A DNA stretch of 64,000 bases from Chrysopilus asiliformis. Lineage: Eukaryota; Arthropoda; Insecta; Diptera; Rhagionidae. The stretch is taken from the NCBI GenBank assembly GCA_964034945.1, contig OZ035961.1, positions 66,066,031-66,130,030 on the forward strand. The letters are read 5' to 3'. The translations under genes and the position numbers were made by a program. How positions within the stretch are numbered: position 1 is the stretch's first letter; every line of letters starts with the position of its first letter. Positions 47,501 through 57,193 of this stretch are shown one piece after another. The notes beneath the pieces are model-generated. The model worked only from the letters and a program-made list of their open reading frames with translations. It made no database searches and had not been told where the DNA came from.

Positions 47501-50500
47501 AAAGTCGAGTTTAGTTAGTTTTGAAACTAGCGAATTTTAGTAGTTGACTTTTATATTATTACCAATGGCAAATTTAGTTTTGACTCTAACAAAAAATAAA
47601 GTATTTTAGTCTTTCATTAAGTTGTTACTAATGAGTTAGCGAGAATTCGTTGTTAAGAGCTATTAAAGTCAAGTACTAAAATTCACTAGTTTCAAAACTA
47701 ACTAAACTCGACTTTATAAATGTCATTGGTAAGGCCCATTGTCCACAAAATACATTGGGGTCATAGTTTTAATAATACAGTGGACGTCCAGAATAACGAC
47801 GGCCGATATAACGAATGTTCGGTATAACGAACGTTCACATTCTTTACATTGATGTCTCTATATATCGAACGTTTCCAAAACTAAGTACTTTCGAGTTATT
47901 TCGATAACGAACGATTTTTTTGTACAATATCCATTCCATGCCTAAGTTAACTGTACATATTTTGGTACTGTTATATGTGATGTATATGCCACCCAACGTA
48001 ACCCCACTGATTCAGCCGATGGATCAAAATGCTATTCGATTGAACAAATTGTTTTATAGAAACAGTTTGTTGATCCAAATTGTCAGTGTCCATTCAACTA
48101 GCATGAACATTACCGGATCACTAAAGACTATTACGGTCTTTGAGGCGGGTAATCTTATTGCTGAAACCCCGAGTTCGACGAAGAAGATGAAATTCCGCTA
48201 GCTGCACTACGTTCTGATGAGGAAATCATATAACAATGAGGCGAATACTTATGCTGGTCAATGAAGTTTTTCCTGAGGTAACTCATACATATTTTAATAG
48301 TACCTGTTGTTTAGATTGAGTAACAATAAGTTATCATGTTCAAATATGGAAGATATACAGGCTTGGAATAACACCGACATAAATATCGTGGAAGCTGATG
48401 CTGAACCAGAAGAATTAATTGAAAACGCAGATGAAAATGAGCTTGTCGAGGACGAGCCTGTTACAGTGAAATATTCAGAAGTAATTGAAAATTTCAACAC
48501 TTATTTGAAATGGGCTACAGCGAACGATATCGATTTCAACGACATTTTGGTTTTGAAAAAACTGCGGGAGATAGCAGTGCAGCGAACACTAGAGCATCCC
48601 AAAAAGCAGACGAAAATAGTCGACTTTTTCGGCAAAAATTAAAAAAAAAAAGACAATACAAATGTAAATTTATGGAATAAATTATAGTTTAAGTGTTTTG
48701 TTCCTACTTGTTTTGATGAGAAAAAAATTAAAATACGATATAACGAATAATTCGATATTGCGAACGGGCTCCAACATTATATCGTTCATTATACTGGACG
48801 TCCACTGTATTTGGATTCTAAATCGGACTTTGTTTTGGCAATATTTTATGCAACTTTTTTGGCATCGAAAATTGTTTTTTGCGTATCTTCAGAAAAGGAG
48901 TGAATCTGGCAAAAACAAAGTTTGATTTAGAATCAACGACTAAAATTGAATATCTTTAGCAACACAATAAATATCGTTTTTGTTGGGCAGTGTTTTTTTT
49001 TAAATTACGAGTTTTAAATACTCGCACTATTTTTTTTTTCTTTTAAGTTTTATTTCGATTTTTTTTAACTTAAGAATCACTATTTTGGTTTGATTTTGTT
49101 TTTATGTTTTTATTTGTATTTTCTTTTTCTTCCGAGTTTTATTAATTTTAGTTATATTTTATTATTTTTATTTTTATGAAAAATTATTTTTATAAAAAAT
49201 TTTTTTTTCGACTTTTAGAATTTTTTTCTTTTATTCTTTTTAGTTATTTTGTGATTGATTAGTATGACTAAAAATCCAAAACGAAAAGGATACCGTAAAA
49301 CGAGGTGACTTTGGTCCTTGGCGGGTGACTTTGGCCCAACTCACAAAAAAGTTTGGCATCCCAATATGGCCTACATTTCTCATATTACCGGTTTTTTTCT
49401 TCTACGGAGTATAATAAAGTATTGTATTCACGAAAAATTTCGACCTCCTTATTTTGCCTAAAAAACATTTCCCGATCACTCCTGAGTCGATTGGAGTCAT
49501 ATTTAAAAAATGTCTGTCAGTCTGTCAGTCTGTCTGTCAGTCTGTGTACAAGATTTCTCAAAAACTAATAGAGCTAGCGCCATGAAATTTTATAGGCATG
49601 TTGGGTCCTGAAATGGGACGATCCTATCAACTTTTGGTGGAAATCCGTTAACCGGAAGTATCCAAAATGGCGGTTTTTCAAAAATCGCAATTTCGTTTTT
49701 CTCGATTTACTCCCAAACTACGCGTTTTTTAGTGACCTTAAGTATGACAAAACTTGGAGAAAATAAAATTTCCCACACTTTTGTCTTTAGCTATAACTCG
49801 ATATCTCCACCCGTTATCGAGATAAACCGTTATTTCCAAAAAAACAGTTTTTTGCGATTATCTCGAAAATTAACGGGTTTTTGCTGACTGAATGTATGAA
49901 GTGAATTAATGAGAATGGAATTCTGCACAATTTTGTTTCTTACCGTTATCCGTTATCTTTTACCGTTATTGAGATATTTAGATTAAAATATAAAAGAATA
50001 TATTTTTGCAAATTACTTGCAAACTAACGGTTTTTCGACAAATCAGTTAAAAGAATAATTAAAGATGTTAACATTTTCTACATTTTTGCCATTTACCGTA
50101 AATTGATATCTTTTACAGTTCTCAAGTTATCTCAAATTTTGTACGTTTTTGATATTTTTGAATAAACCAAGAATTTATTGGGAGGTCGTCTTAGGTTGAC
50201 AACGCGACAGGGCTCTAGCGTAAATTGCGCAGGGTCGTAGATTTTGTAGAAGAAAGTTTTGTGTTGACCACAACTGATTTTTTACTAGTATCTTCGTTGC
50301 AGTAATTCGTTTTCAAATAAATACCGGTAATTGCTTGCCGCGCAAAATCGTGAAGGTCATAGTGCATGTAGTATTATTAGTTGAAAATTAAACGTACACT
50401 ATTGATTCAAGGGGTGAAAATGTCTTTCTAAGAAAAACATAAGATGGGACAAAGTCACCCCAACCACTGGGTGACTTTGGCTCAAGCGAAAAACAAATTC

Positions 50501-53500
50501 TGCAAAGAGCGGAACATAAAATGTTATTAATATTTTCCGCAATTAACGTTTAGAAAGGTCTAACAAAGAAAATAAATACAAAAAACTATGTGGTACTTAC
50601 GTACAAAGAAAAAATTTAGTCAAAAAATTATTAAGACATGTTTTTTTGGGCCAAAGTCACCTCAGTTTACGATAATCACATTATCCTAACATGACCTTAC
50701 AGCCTTCTTAATAACAGAATCAGATTCGCCGACCCCAAAAATCCCTAGTGGAGATGTTTCCTGAAACATTTGAGGAAAAGGATAACCACGTCACCCTTAC
50801 AGGACCATCCGTTATCCTTACGGACTTCTTAACATCAAAATCGAGATCAGCGACTCCAAAAAACCCCCCAAAGTAGATTTTTGCCTGAAAAACATTTCCC
50901 GAGCACGATTGGAGCATTATTAATGTCTTCCTGTTCGTCAGCCTGTAAATTTTACAGGGATGTGTGGTCCTGGAATGATACGATACTGTGGAAGTTCGTT
51001 AACCAGGAGTAACCAAAATGTTGATTTTAAGAAATCTCAATTTAAATTTTTGCTTTTATTCCGAAACTAGGAAGAGTCAAGGCAGCTCGAAAATTTGCGG
51101 TTTGCGCCTTTGTTTCAGTTAGGGTCCACAACACACATCTTTTTCAACTTTTAAAATTTTTTTTTGTTTTTATTATTACTGTTTAAATGCTTATATTTTT
51201 TTAATTGCATGAAACTTTATTTTGCAGGGTGATGTAAAACTACATGGTGAATTCTTTGAGGTAATCAAAAGCTTTTGAAATTATAATTATATATGTTTAA
51301 CCCTACGAATAAGAATAACAGGAAGACAGATAAAGCCAAAAAATTGAAGCATTTTTCTTGTTGGTGTGAGTAACAACGAACACCATTAAGTTTAATGTAG
51401 TGACGTAGGGAAAAATGGACAAATTTAGAAAACCTTAGATAAAGCAATTCATTTGCTTTGATACGCCACTGGTGTTTTTCGACAGATCGCTCTTCTTCTT
51501 GTTTTTGTTGTTTAATGGTGCGCCATTAAGTGTTACGATTAAAAATTAATTTCGCGTATGTTGTCGAAAAAACAACATTTTACATAACTTTGATGATAAA
51601 ATTTGTTTTGGGCGTGTAGCAAAACTTTATTAAAATCAAAACGAAGTTTCGCGAGTTCGTGAATTTGTAGGAATTATCATAAATGTTTTTTTTCGTAGAC
51701 GTTTCGGTTTTCATCGAATTTTGTTCAATTTAGTGACTTAATTCGCGCAAACTAAATTAATTTCGATGCAAAACTCACCGCTTATTAATGATAAAAACAT
51801 AAAATAACGTGACATGCTGTGATAATGTAAAATGTGAAAAAATGTGACTTTTCGGACAGTAAAATCTCTTTGGGGATAAATTAGAAATCTCTTTGGGGGC
51901 TATTCAGAAAAAATGGTTCACTCACGGACACTGTAGATGTGCAGATTCTGTCTTCCTGTCATTCTTATTCGTAGGTTTAACCCTTTCAGGAGCGATGTTA
52001 TAAAATATATACAATTTTTTCATTTAATTTTTTTTAGTGTTTGAAATATAAGTATTTAAAATATATCACTTTTCTATGGTAGATACATACTATTTTTATC
52101 AAATCTAGTGTTTGTGTTGGTAAGTAGATAGTTGGGCAGTGGAGTATATACCATGTCCTCACAGAATATCCTTGAAGGATATAATTTTTGTTCATTTTTT
52201 TTCAATAAATGATATGAATTAAATGTAGGGCTGACCGGGATTAGTTGGCTATAGGGGTAAGTAGACTCATTGCGGTTAAGTCAACCACGGTTGAAAACAA
52301 ACCGGCGTGAATTGGACTGTTTATTCAGTCGACTGACAGCTATCAGTGAACCAATGTAGTTAGACCACAGTGCTCTTGGAACGAACTGTGAGGGGAAAAA
52401 ACGAAATTTCAAGCGTCTGAGTAATTTTTTTTCTTGTTAATTAAATTGTTTTGTAGCTTACACTTTCATTGTATTGAACTCGTCAGTGATTTCAAGTGAA
52501 AATTTATGTATGAGTTAACGAGTTAGTGAAGCATTTTCTGACCCATACTTTTTCATTTTTTCTCACGAGTGTGTTAAAAATAAAATGGCGGCTTGGGGCT
52601 AGTTGACTCACAGTATACTGGGTTTAAATGACTCGATATGAATTACCTATATTTTTTTGTTATTTAATTTTATTTTTTTAAATTAGATGAAATTTGCACC
52701 CCGATTGCGAGTGTCGTGTCGTTTTCGACAAGAGTCGTTTTACGTGTTGTTGTTAGTGTTTTTCTAGCAACAACAACACGTAAAACGACTTTTGTCGAAA
52801 ACGACACGACACTCGCAATCGGGGTGTTAATTTATGTTAATCTGAAATGTTATTAATTTTTTAAAGAATTAATTTTTTCAGAATTATTATAGTTTTTTAA
52901 TATGTTCCAACACATTTTCCTCATAAAAAGTATAGAGTCAAATAACCCCGTTCACAGAGTCAACAAGCCCCAGACACGGGGTTAGTCGACTCATCGAACA
53001 ACTTTTTTTAAAATGAAAAAAAATATTTGAAACACTTATAATTAGTCAAAATAAAAGATTGACTAAGAAACACAATTGAATAAACCAACCAAAAACGTCT
53101 TTACTGCACCTGAAATAATTACCTCTATAAAGTAGATTATAAAAAGTGGGTCTACTATCCCCGGTCTACCCTACGCTGAAAAAAGTGTTTTATTTCCATT
53201 AATTTATATAGTGCCCCTGAAAGAGTTAAACAATTTTTACAATAAAATTATGTACATTATTTTGTTGTTAAATAAACAAATTATCACATATCTGTGGTCT
53301 TTTAATTTTTGTTAGGTTTCAAAAAAAAAATTACTCTTCAAATTCTGGTAAACTGAGACAACAACACATATAATGACGTTTAAATCTACTCAAATCACCC
53401 TATTTCCGGTTTATGAAGCTTTAGTGAAAAAGTGAGCCGGTACTTTCCGCGTATATCGACGCCCGTTAAAAAACCGTTTTGTCAATATCTACTTTCGGTT

Positions 53501-54439
53501 ACACAACGATGAGTCGAATCGAAAAAGTTTTAAGAGAAAAGTGTTCGGAATTTTACTTATAACAAAATTTAATCCGATCACTCCCCCTCCTCCCCGGTTA
53601 CAATATCAGTTTTTGAATTGTTTTACGAACGAAGAAAGACCAAATAGATAAAAGAATAGGAATTAACAAATTCAAATTCTAAGATTTTCGTGACGTATAG
53701 CAGTTATTTGTTTGTGAAACAAGGGTATATATATACCTATATAGATGAAGCGGAAGCTACCAAACCGTGTTAATATTTAAATACCTCTTCCAAAATGGAA
53801 ATCAATAAAAGTAACGGTAATTGATTCGTAAAATTTACCTTTCTTCTGGGTTCTGGCTCCGTTAGATTTTTGCTATAATGAGACAGGCCAAATTGAGCTA
53901 TTTGAGTTGGATAAAAATATCCATGTTTCTCCCATTGTGTTGAAATCGGCACACCCTCAGCTGCGCTAATACACTTGACACGATCTCGAACCTAAAAGAA
54001 ATTAGTAATAATTTTCTTTGCTGAATCAAGACAGCAATTTATATACCTCAACATTATAATTTTCAAAATACATAAATAGTCCTCGTGGGTCATATTTGCC
54101 CTTAGGATAATTTATTTTAGAATTACTATGCGACCAATTAAAACGTGTAATCCCATTATCAGTTGTCAGAGTTCCAAAAATTTCGAAATAGCTCCGTAGA
54201 AATGAAAATGGTATGTAAATCTCATCTGCTTCTCGTCTGCAATGGACGGTCTGCTCTTGATTTACTATACAATCAATCTCCTGATAGTCATCGGACCGAC
54301 CCATATATAACTGACGATCCCACTTCGGTACAAAACCATGCGATATACTGAAGTCCGAGCAACGCATGTAGACTGAAACTGTTATCAGGAAAACTGCTAT
54401 GCACAGACATATTAAAACAGCTCTCAAGTTTAGTCGCAT
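38567..54439 (-). CDS. GLCE: Heparan sulfate D-glucuronyl C5-epimerase, complete, five coding exons
   Basis: The enzyme converts D-glucuronic to L-iduronic acid in heparan sulfate in the Golgi. Exons on the minus strand: 54047-54439, 53839-53991, 39057-39838, 38782-38996 and 38567-38718, all with GT..AG introns (55, 14000, 60 and 63 bases) and one open frame of 564 residues. Residues 1-25 give a type II membrane anchor. Then [71 protein letters not shown] (from Tyr444), [14 protein letters not shown] (Tyr499, Tyr507) and [15 protein letters not shown] (Tyr525), ending in RAKHN, all match the family. The conserved tyrosines of the catalytic C-terminal domain are present. The length (about 565) is close to that of the animal enzymes. 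The last intron (38719-38781) is 63 bases and has no in-frame stop, so a retained transcript would stay open. Intron 2 is packed with transposons. Confidence 0.94.
40174..41259. mobile_element. Non-autonomous hAT with nested MITE (GLCE intron 2)
   Basis: Ends CAGGGATGGGAAA and, mirrored, CAAGGACGGGAAA. Perfect 8-base target duplication GTAAAATC (40166-40173, 41260-41267). The interior is rich in ATAACGTTAC motifs near both ends. A MITE at 40467-40764 is inserted in it. A second, TSD-less copy of the same family occupies about 47330-49250. Confidence 0.85.
40467..40764. mobile_element. MITE nested in the hAT, TA flanked
   Basis: GGGGCCACATCTATCAGTTT is mirrored at the right end (AAACTGATAGATGTGGCCCT), about 30 bases in all, with TA outside each end. 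The second hAT copy at about 48811 lacks it, so it inserted later than the hAT. 298 bases, no protein. Confidence 0.78.
41749..42741 (-). mobile_element. Decayed mariner element (GLCE intron 2)
   Basis: Ends TACCACCTTGATTAAA and, mirrored, TACCGCCTTGATCAAA, with TA on both sides. On the minus strand (42320 to 41786, two frames) it encodes a mariner transposase remnant: [47 protein letters not shown] (normally SPDLAPCDFFLFPKLK) and, after a frameshift, [20 protein letters not shown]. The DNAPSH catalytic box is damaged, the N-terminal helix-turn-helix part is not intact and stops interrupt it, so it is inactive. Confidence 0.85.
42744..43684. other. GLCE intron 2, repeat fragments
   Basis: No exon. 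43495-43577 (TTTCACATTCGTTGTACCTG, GAAAGGTAATTTGCTCTAG, TTCATGGACA..AGCTC) is a third, short copy of sequence near the start of the 7-kb duplication (about 22893-22975). The open frame 43069-43272 has no domain. Confidence 0.5.
43685..44144. mobile_element. MITE with 7-base direct repeat GTACTAA
   Basis: CATAGATTAGAGAGTTACTA (43685 onwards) is mirrored at the right end; GTACTAA stands at 43678-43684 and 44145-44151. 460 bases, no protein. Confidence 0.65.
44304..44756. mobile_element. MITE with TAA TSD, GTTTAC-type ends
   Basis: GTGCATGTTTACATGAGCG at the left and, mirrored, GTGCCTGTTTACGATC at the right. TAA at 44301-44303 and 44757-44759. An inner pair of ATCGCTCATGTAAAC motifs also points inward. 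Overlapping open frames at 44408-44726 are products of the repeat. Confidence 0.62.
44760..45760. other. GLCE intron 2, nothing recognised
   Basis: About 1 kb without a domain, inverted repeat ends or exon that I can support. Confidence 0.35.
45761..46309. mobile_element. Fold-back element with about 85-base arms and A-rich core
   Basis: 45761-45847 (GGGGGGATGGAAAAG.., CAGCTCGATCGGAGG.., CAGTTTCCGCTTTT) is mirrored imperfectly by 46218-46309. The centre (about 45940-46090) is nearly pure A with some C and T on this strand. Target duplication not clear. Confidence 0.6.
46310..46761. other. GLCE intron 2, nothing recognised
   Basis: AT-rich, no exon or element end seen until the Harbinger end at 46762. 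Confidence 0.35.
46762..47320. mobile_element. PIF/Harbinger element, internally deleted, with starts of two proteins
   Basis: Left end TTA|AGCCTAGTACGCAGTTCG, identical to the MITE at 62934-63315. On the plus strand from 46947 a frame starts [11 protein letters not shown] and reaches [19 protein letters not shown], the (R)xxWVxP..K+R..G box found at the start of Harbinger transposases, then breaks off at about 47080. On the minus strand a frame from 47253 starts [15 protein letters not shown] followed by a basic tract and runs leftwards to the same point. Two convergent proteins are usual in these elements (transposase plus a Myb-like partner), so the middle appears deleted. The right inverted repeat was not found. 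Confidence 0.6.
47480..47736. mobile_element. MITE with about 60-base perfect TIRs, CATTG repeat
   Basis: GGCCTTACCAATGACATTTA and the following about 35 bases are mirrored at the right end. CATTG stands at 47475-47479 and 47737-47741. 257 bases, mostly arms. No protein. Confidence 0.75.
47920..48201 (+). pseudogene. Pogo transposase fragment, end of DDE domain
   Basis: [18 protein letters not shown] is the strongly conserved block carrying the third acidic residue of the pogo/Jerky DDE nuclease. Followed by [11 protein letters not shown], as in the family. Frameshifts separate it from the C-terminal tail. Confidence 0.8.
48307..48642 (+). pseudogene. Pogo transposase C-terminal tail with PCNA-binding motif
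   Basis: An acidic tail ([20 protein letters not shown]), a short helix-rich stretch, then [13 protein letters not shown] and stop. QTKIVDFF fits the PCNA-interacting PIP box (Q-x-x-I-x-x-F-F) known at the C-terminus of Drosophila pogo transposase. It is not in frame with the DDE remnant without a shift. Confidence 0.75.
49291..50674. mobile_element. TIR element with repeated GGTGACTTTGG motif
   Basis: Ends TACCGTAAAACGAGGTGACT and, mirrored, TATCGTAAACTGAGGTGACT. The box GGTGACTTTGGYCC recurs at about 49325 and, near the right end, in both directions at about 50452 and 50469. Inside, 49450-49680 is another dispersed repeat with a TCTGTCAG microsatellite (49511-49545), related to 50885-51060. 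Superfamily not assigned; the coding capacity is lost. Confidence 0.55.
50675..51302. other. GLCE intron 2, dispersed repeat fragment
   Basis: 50885-51060 resembles 49470-49690 (CATTTCCCGA, CACGATTGGAG, GGTCCTG.AATG..ACGAT). No exon. Confidence 0.4.
51303..51974. mobile_element. MITE with 8-base TSD GTTTAACC and CTACGAATAAG ends
   Basis: CTACGAATAAGAATAACAGG and the following bases are mirrored at the right end with one mismatch in about 28. A perfect 8-base duplication GTTTAACC stands at 51295-51302 and 51975-51982. The TSD length fits hAT (or P-like) elements, but the terminal bases CTACG are unusual for hAT. Confidence 0.75.
52228..53171. mobile_element. 944-base TA-flanked element, ends GGGCTGACCGGG, with central hairpin
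   Basis: Left end GGGCTGACCGGGATTAGTTG, right end mirrored as GGGTAGACCGGGGATAGTAG, TA outside. The motif GGGGTTAGTCGACTC-like recurs inside (about 52941, 52977). It contains the 130-base hairpin 52697-52826. Design and length match 27228-28174. No protein is encoded. Confidence 0.6.
52697..52826. repeat. 130-base near-perfect hairpin
   Basis: CACCCCGATTGCGAGTGTCG and on through ACGTGTTGTTGTT is mirrored by the right half; one mismatch was seen in about 58 paired bases, with a loop of about a dozen bases. If transcribed it would form a long double-stranded RNA. The loop-side TGTTGTTGTT resembles that of 29935-30063. Confidence 0.8.
53174..53838. other. GLCE intron 2, proximal end with dispersed repeat
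   Basis: 53400-53720 carries phrases of the dispersed family (AATTTAATCCGATCACTCC). No exon; the intron begins with donor GTAAAT at 53838. Confidence 0.45.
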
Positions 54440-55128
54440 AATAAAGAAAAAAAGTGGCCCAGCCTAAAAAAAAGGATTTTTCAAAATATTAATAAACAGT
54501 ATTTGAATAATTGGATATAATATACAATATATATCAGGGGAGGGACCAACATTTTAAACGATTATTTACACATTGTGAAAAATTCCTTGAAGAAGGCGGG
54601 GGTTGAATATAACTATTATCAAATGTGTTGTTCATTCCGCATCAAAAATTTGAAGAAATTTTTTTCTCGACGAGTGGTTTCGCGAGTGCAAAGTCAGTGA
54701 GAGCTTCCATAAGCGAACACTTATGGTACCTATGACTTCCTTAAGTGCGGTTTTTCTTATTTTTTTTTATTTAAATTATTTAAAAAAAATTACACTTGTG
54801 GAGAGTTATGCTTAAAAGAAAATAACATTTCAGATATTACAATTCATATTTTGAATAAAACAAGTCAATAAATGTGAATATTCAGTTTTTTTCTCAGTTT
54901 TAAAACTTTTAGTTGTATGATACTATAATTATACTAGAATTAAAGCCCGTCATATGACGGATAACCGTAATCTTGGCAGGAATGCCGTAAGGTCACAAGC
55001 GACTGTCGATGCGACGATTTTTCAAGTTCATCGCTTCATGTAAGGCGATAACATTACCCCTAACCGAGAGCGGGCGGAGCTCGTTTTGGCGTGAGGGGGA
55101 AGGGGGACAAAATTATATATATATACAG
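54440..55128. other. GLCE 5' flank
   Basis: Upstream of the GLCE ATG. Likely 5' UTR and promoter, but no element is clear. A CGTCATATGACG palindrome stands at 54949-54960. Confidence 0.35.
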
Positions 55129-56109
55129 CAGTGGCGTGCGGTGCAAACCACATAAGGGTGCGCAGACTTGTCTAAACTTTGTACACCAAATCGATTCTGC
55201 GTTCTGATTTTGCCAAATCGTCAATTACATTGTCATAGAAAGAGCCGGAAACTTTTAGTGTGGACAACAAAATAATATTTTACCCTCAGCACATGCCGTC
55301 AACCAATTAAATTTAGAATAATTTTCTACCTTGAAATGTCGCTCACAAATTTTCCCTTTAACAGTACTTTTCTGAGTCAAATCAATTTTAGGAATAGGAC
55401 GACTTTTCTTGATAAAAATATTTTTATCTTCTAAATTTAGCCTTGAGAAAGGCTGTTTTAATAATAAACATACGTCACAGGTATGAATACTCATATTTTC
55501 CAAAGAAAATCAACACGCAAATCGCAAATTCAGTAATTATCCAACAAAGTCTAACCAAAGAATGAGCTTCCACCAAAAAATTCATTCGAAAAACGTCTTC
55601 CCATTTTTTACATATTATTCCCATTCAAGTTGCGGCAGTTTATTCATTGAAATCGACGGATCGTGCGCATTTAAATCGCTGCGCCTGAAACATGAATGAT
55701 ACACGAACAAAACCACTTTCTGTGCGTCAAAAAATTCATTGAAACATGCGTTGATGTGCGATAGCTTCTCATGTAGAGTCGAGCGCAGCAACTCTACAGC
55801 GCTTATGAAGAAAAATCGAATGATATGCCTGATGCTAAGTTCCCCCTTTACGAAACTTTTACTTGTGCGTCTCGTCCAAGTATTCGAATTGGTATTTCCT
55901 CTTTCATTTTGGTTCTTTGGAGGCGCGCATTGATTTACTGCGCGAGAAGCATATTGAATATGAAGATGTATCGTTATAAAAGTGTAAGATTGGATGAAAT
56001 TTGTGTGGAAATTTCAAATTATTTTATTTGATTCGTTCAAATTATTTTATTTGAACGAATTTGTCAGGGTGCGCTCTGCGCCATCTGCGCCTTAGACCGC
56101 ACGCCACTG
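55129..56109 (-). mobile_element. Internally deleted hAT with TTF-type zinc finger remnant
   Basis: Ends CAGTGGCGTGCGGT, exactly mirrored at the right, with a perfect 8-base duplication ATATACAG (55121-55128, 56110-56117). On the minus strand 55255-55503 encodes the start of a ZMYM1-like hAT transposase: ERHFKVENYSKFNWLTACAE followed by FCCPH, the TTF-type zinc finger. The remainder of the transposase is missing. Confidence 0.85.
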
Positions 56110-56114
56110 ATATA

Positions 56115-57191
56115 CAGTGTGACCTCGATAATCGCAACTATAGTAGACAGAGCCTGTTGTAATAACCGAGTCACAACATTATCTGTTAAACATAACAAAA
56201 GCTATAATTGCCAATCTGGCAATCATTGGAGACCCGTATGGTGATATTCGTATCAAAATTCGAACAGTTATACCAAAATTCCAATTTGAAGTCAAACTTT
56301 CCAATAAGATTTTTTTAAATTTATTCCAATCGGATTTTGATGTATGGGAGTTTTATGTAGAATCATATCCTAAATAATGTTTGTTTTTGGACTTTTTTGA
56401 TAAGATGCACCGTTTTCGAGATATTCACAAAAACCGTTTTCGTTCGTATGGGGGGTACCCCCCCTAATGGTCCATTTTTGCCCATTAACGAACTTAGCCT
56501 CGCATTTTACGAAAAACGGATCTGTGCAAACTTTCAAGTCTCTAGCTCAATCCGTGCGCCCGCAATCCGCGCCACAGACAGACAGACGGACGGACATGCA
56601 AAAATTAAATATTTTTATCATTCTAAACACACTGGTGTAATTCATTTTTTTGTGCGATGACGGGATCTTGGCGTTACAAACGGTAAGGCAAAGTTAATAT
56701 ACCCTTTGGTTTCACCATACGGGTATAAAAAGGGAAACATAAGTTCTTAAACAATATAACAGCTCCAAAAATTGGATAAAATCTCTACCATTTGTAACGT
56801 AGTTTTTACGCTGCAAAATTATTTACAATACTAAATAAATAGTAAATACTGCAAAAGTTCAGTCGGATTAGCCTCAAAAAATTAAACTAGAATATTATGA
56901 TCCAATTCAAAAATTCCACTTTGAGAGTTTATAATCTCGCCATACACAAATTGTACGATTGCCTGCCAATTTTAGTTTTCGTGTGTTTATTTGTTGGCAC
57001 AGACTTGTTTTATAACAGCCATTCTTTAATAAATGAAAACAATGAACAGAGAATAAAGTCAAACAGTATCAGATTATAAAAAAGTTGCGTTAATCGAGTC
57101 AACCTTATTTGGAAGTTGCGTTTATTGAGTCAACAGTGTAAAATTTTAGGTATTGCGTTCTTCCAGGGTTGCGTTTACCGAGGTCACACTG
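56115..57191. mobile_element. Pogo-like non-autonomous element with nested repeat
   Basis: Ends CAGTGTGACCTCGATAATCGCAAC and mirrored GTTGCGTTTACCGAGGTCACACTG, flanked by TA. GAGTCAAC boxes recur near the right end. The hAT at 55129-56109 has its target duplication overlapping the first three bases, so it landed on the junction. A CCGTATGGTG-family repeat (56188-56730) sits inside. No transposase. Confidence 0.78.
56188..56730 (-). repeat. CCGTATGGTG-family dispersed repeat
   Basis: Reverse orientation copy of 23161-23724. It contains GACAGACAGACGGACGGACA, AACTTTCAAGTCTCTAGCTC and GTTACAAACGGTAAGG. Ends AAACATAACAAAAGCTAT and CCATACGGGTATAAAA. It helps define the family's ends. Confidence 0.7.
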
Positions 57192-57193
57192 TA

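Larger units (their letters stand above)
47778..48807 (+). mobile_element. Internally deleted pogo/Tigger element
   Basis: Ends CAGTGGACGTCCAG and its exact mirror CTGGACGTCCACTG, flanked by TA on both sides. Subterminal TATAACGAA motifs repeat near both ends. It keeps the last third of a pogo transposase in two frames (see 47920-48201 and 48307-48642). The N-terminal DNA-binding part and most of the DDE domain are gone. Confidence 0.88.
47330..49250. mobile_element. Second copy of the 40174-type hAT, split by two later elements
   Basis: Matches 40190-41110 in order: TTTTGTAACG..AAATAA, ATTCCGTTATAATAACVAAA, TTCGTTATTNATTAATT, then after the inserts TCTAAATCGGACTTTGTTTTGGC, TTGGCATCGAAAAT and TTTTTATTTGTATTTTCTTTTT. 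It is interrupted by the MITE 47480-47736 and the pogo element 47778-48807. Ends eroded. Confidence 0.6.

Noticed and set aside
49511..49545. CRISPR-like short repeats (GTCTGTCA)
   Set aside because: It is a plain microsatellite inside a dispersed repeat, without spacers, in a eukaryotic genome.
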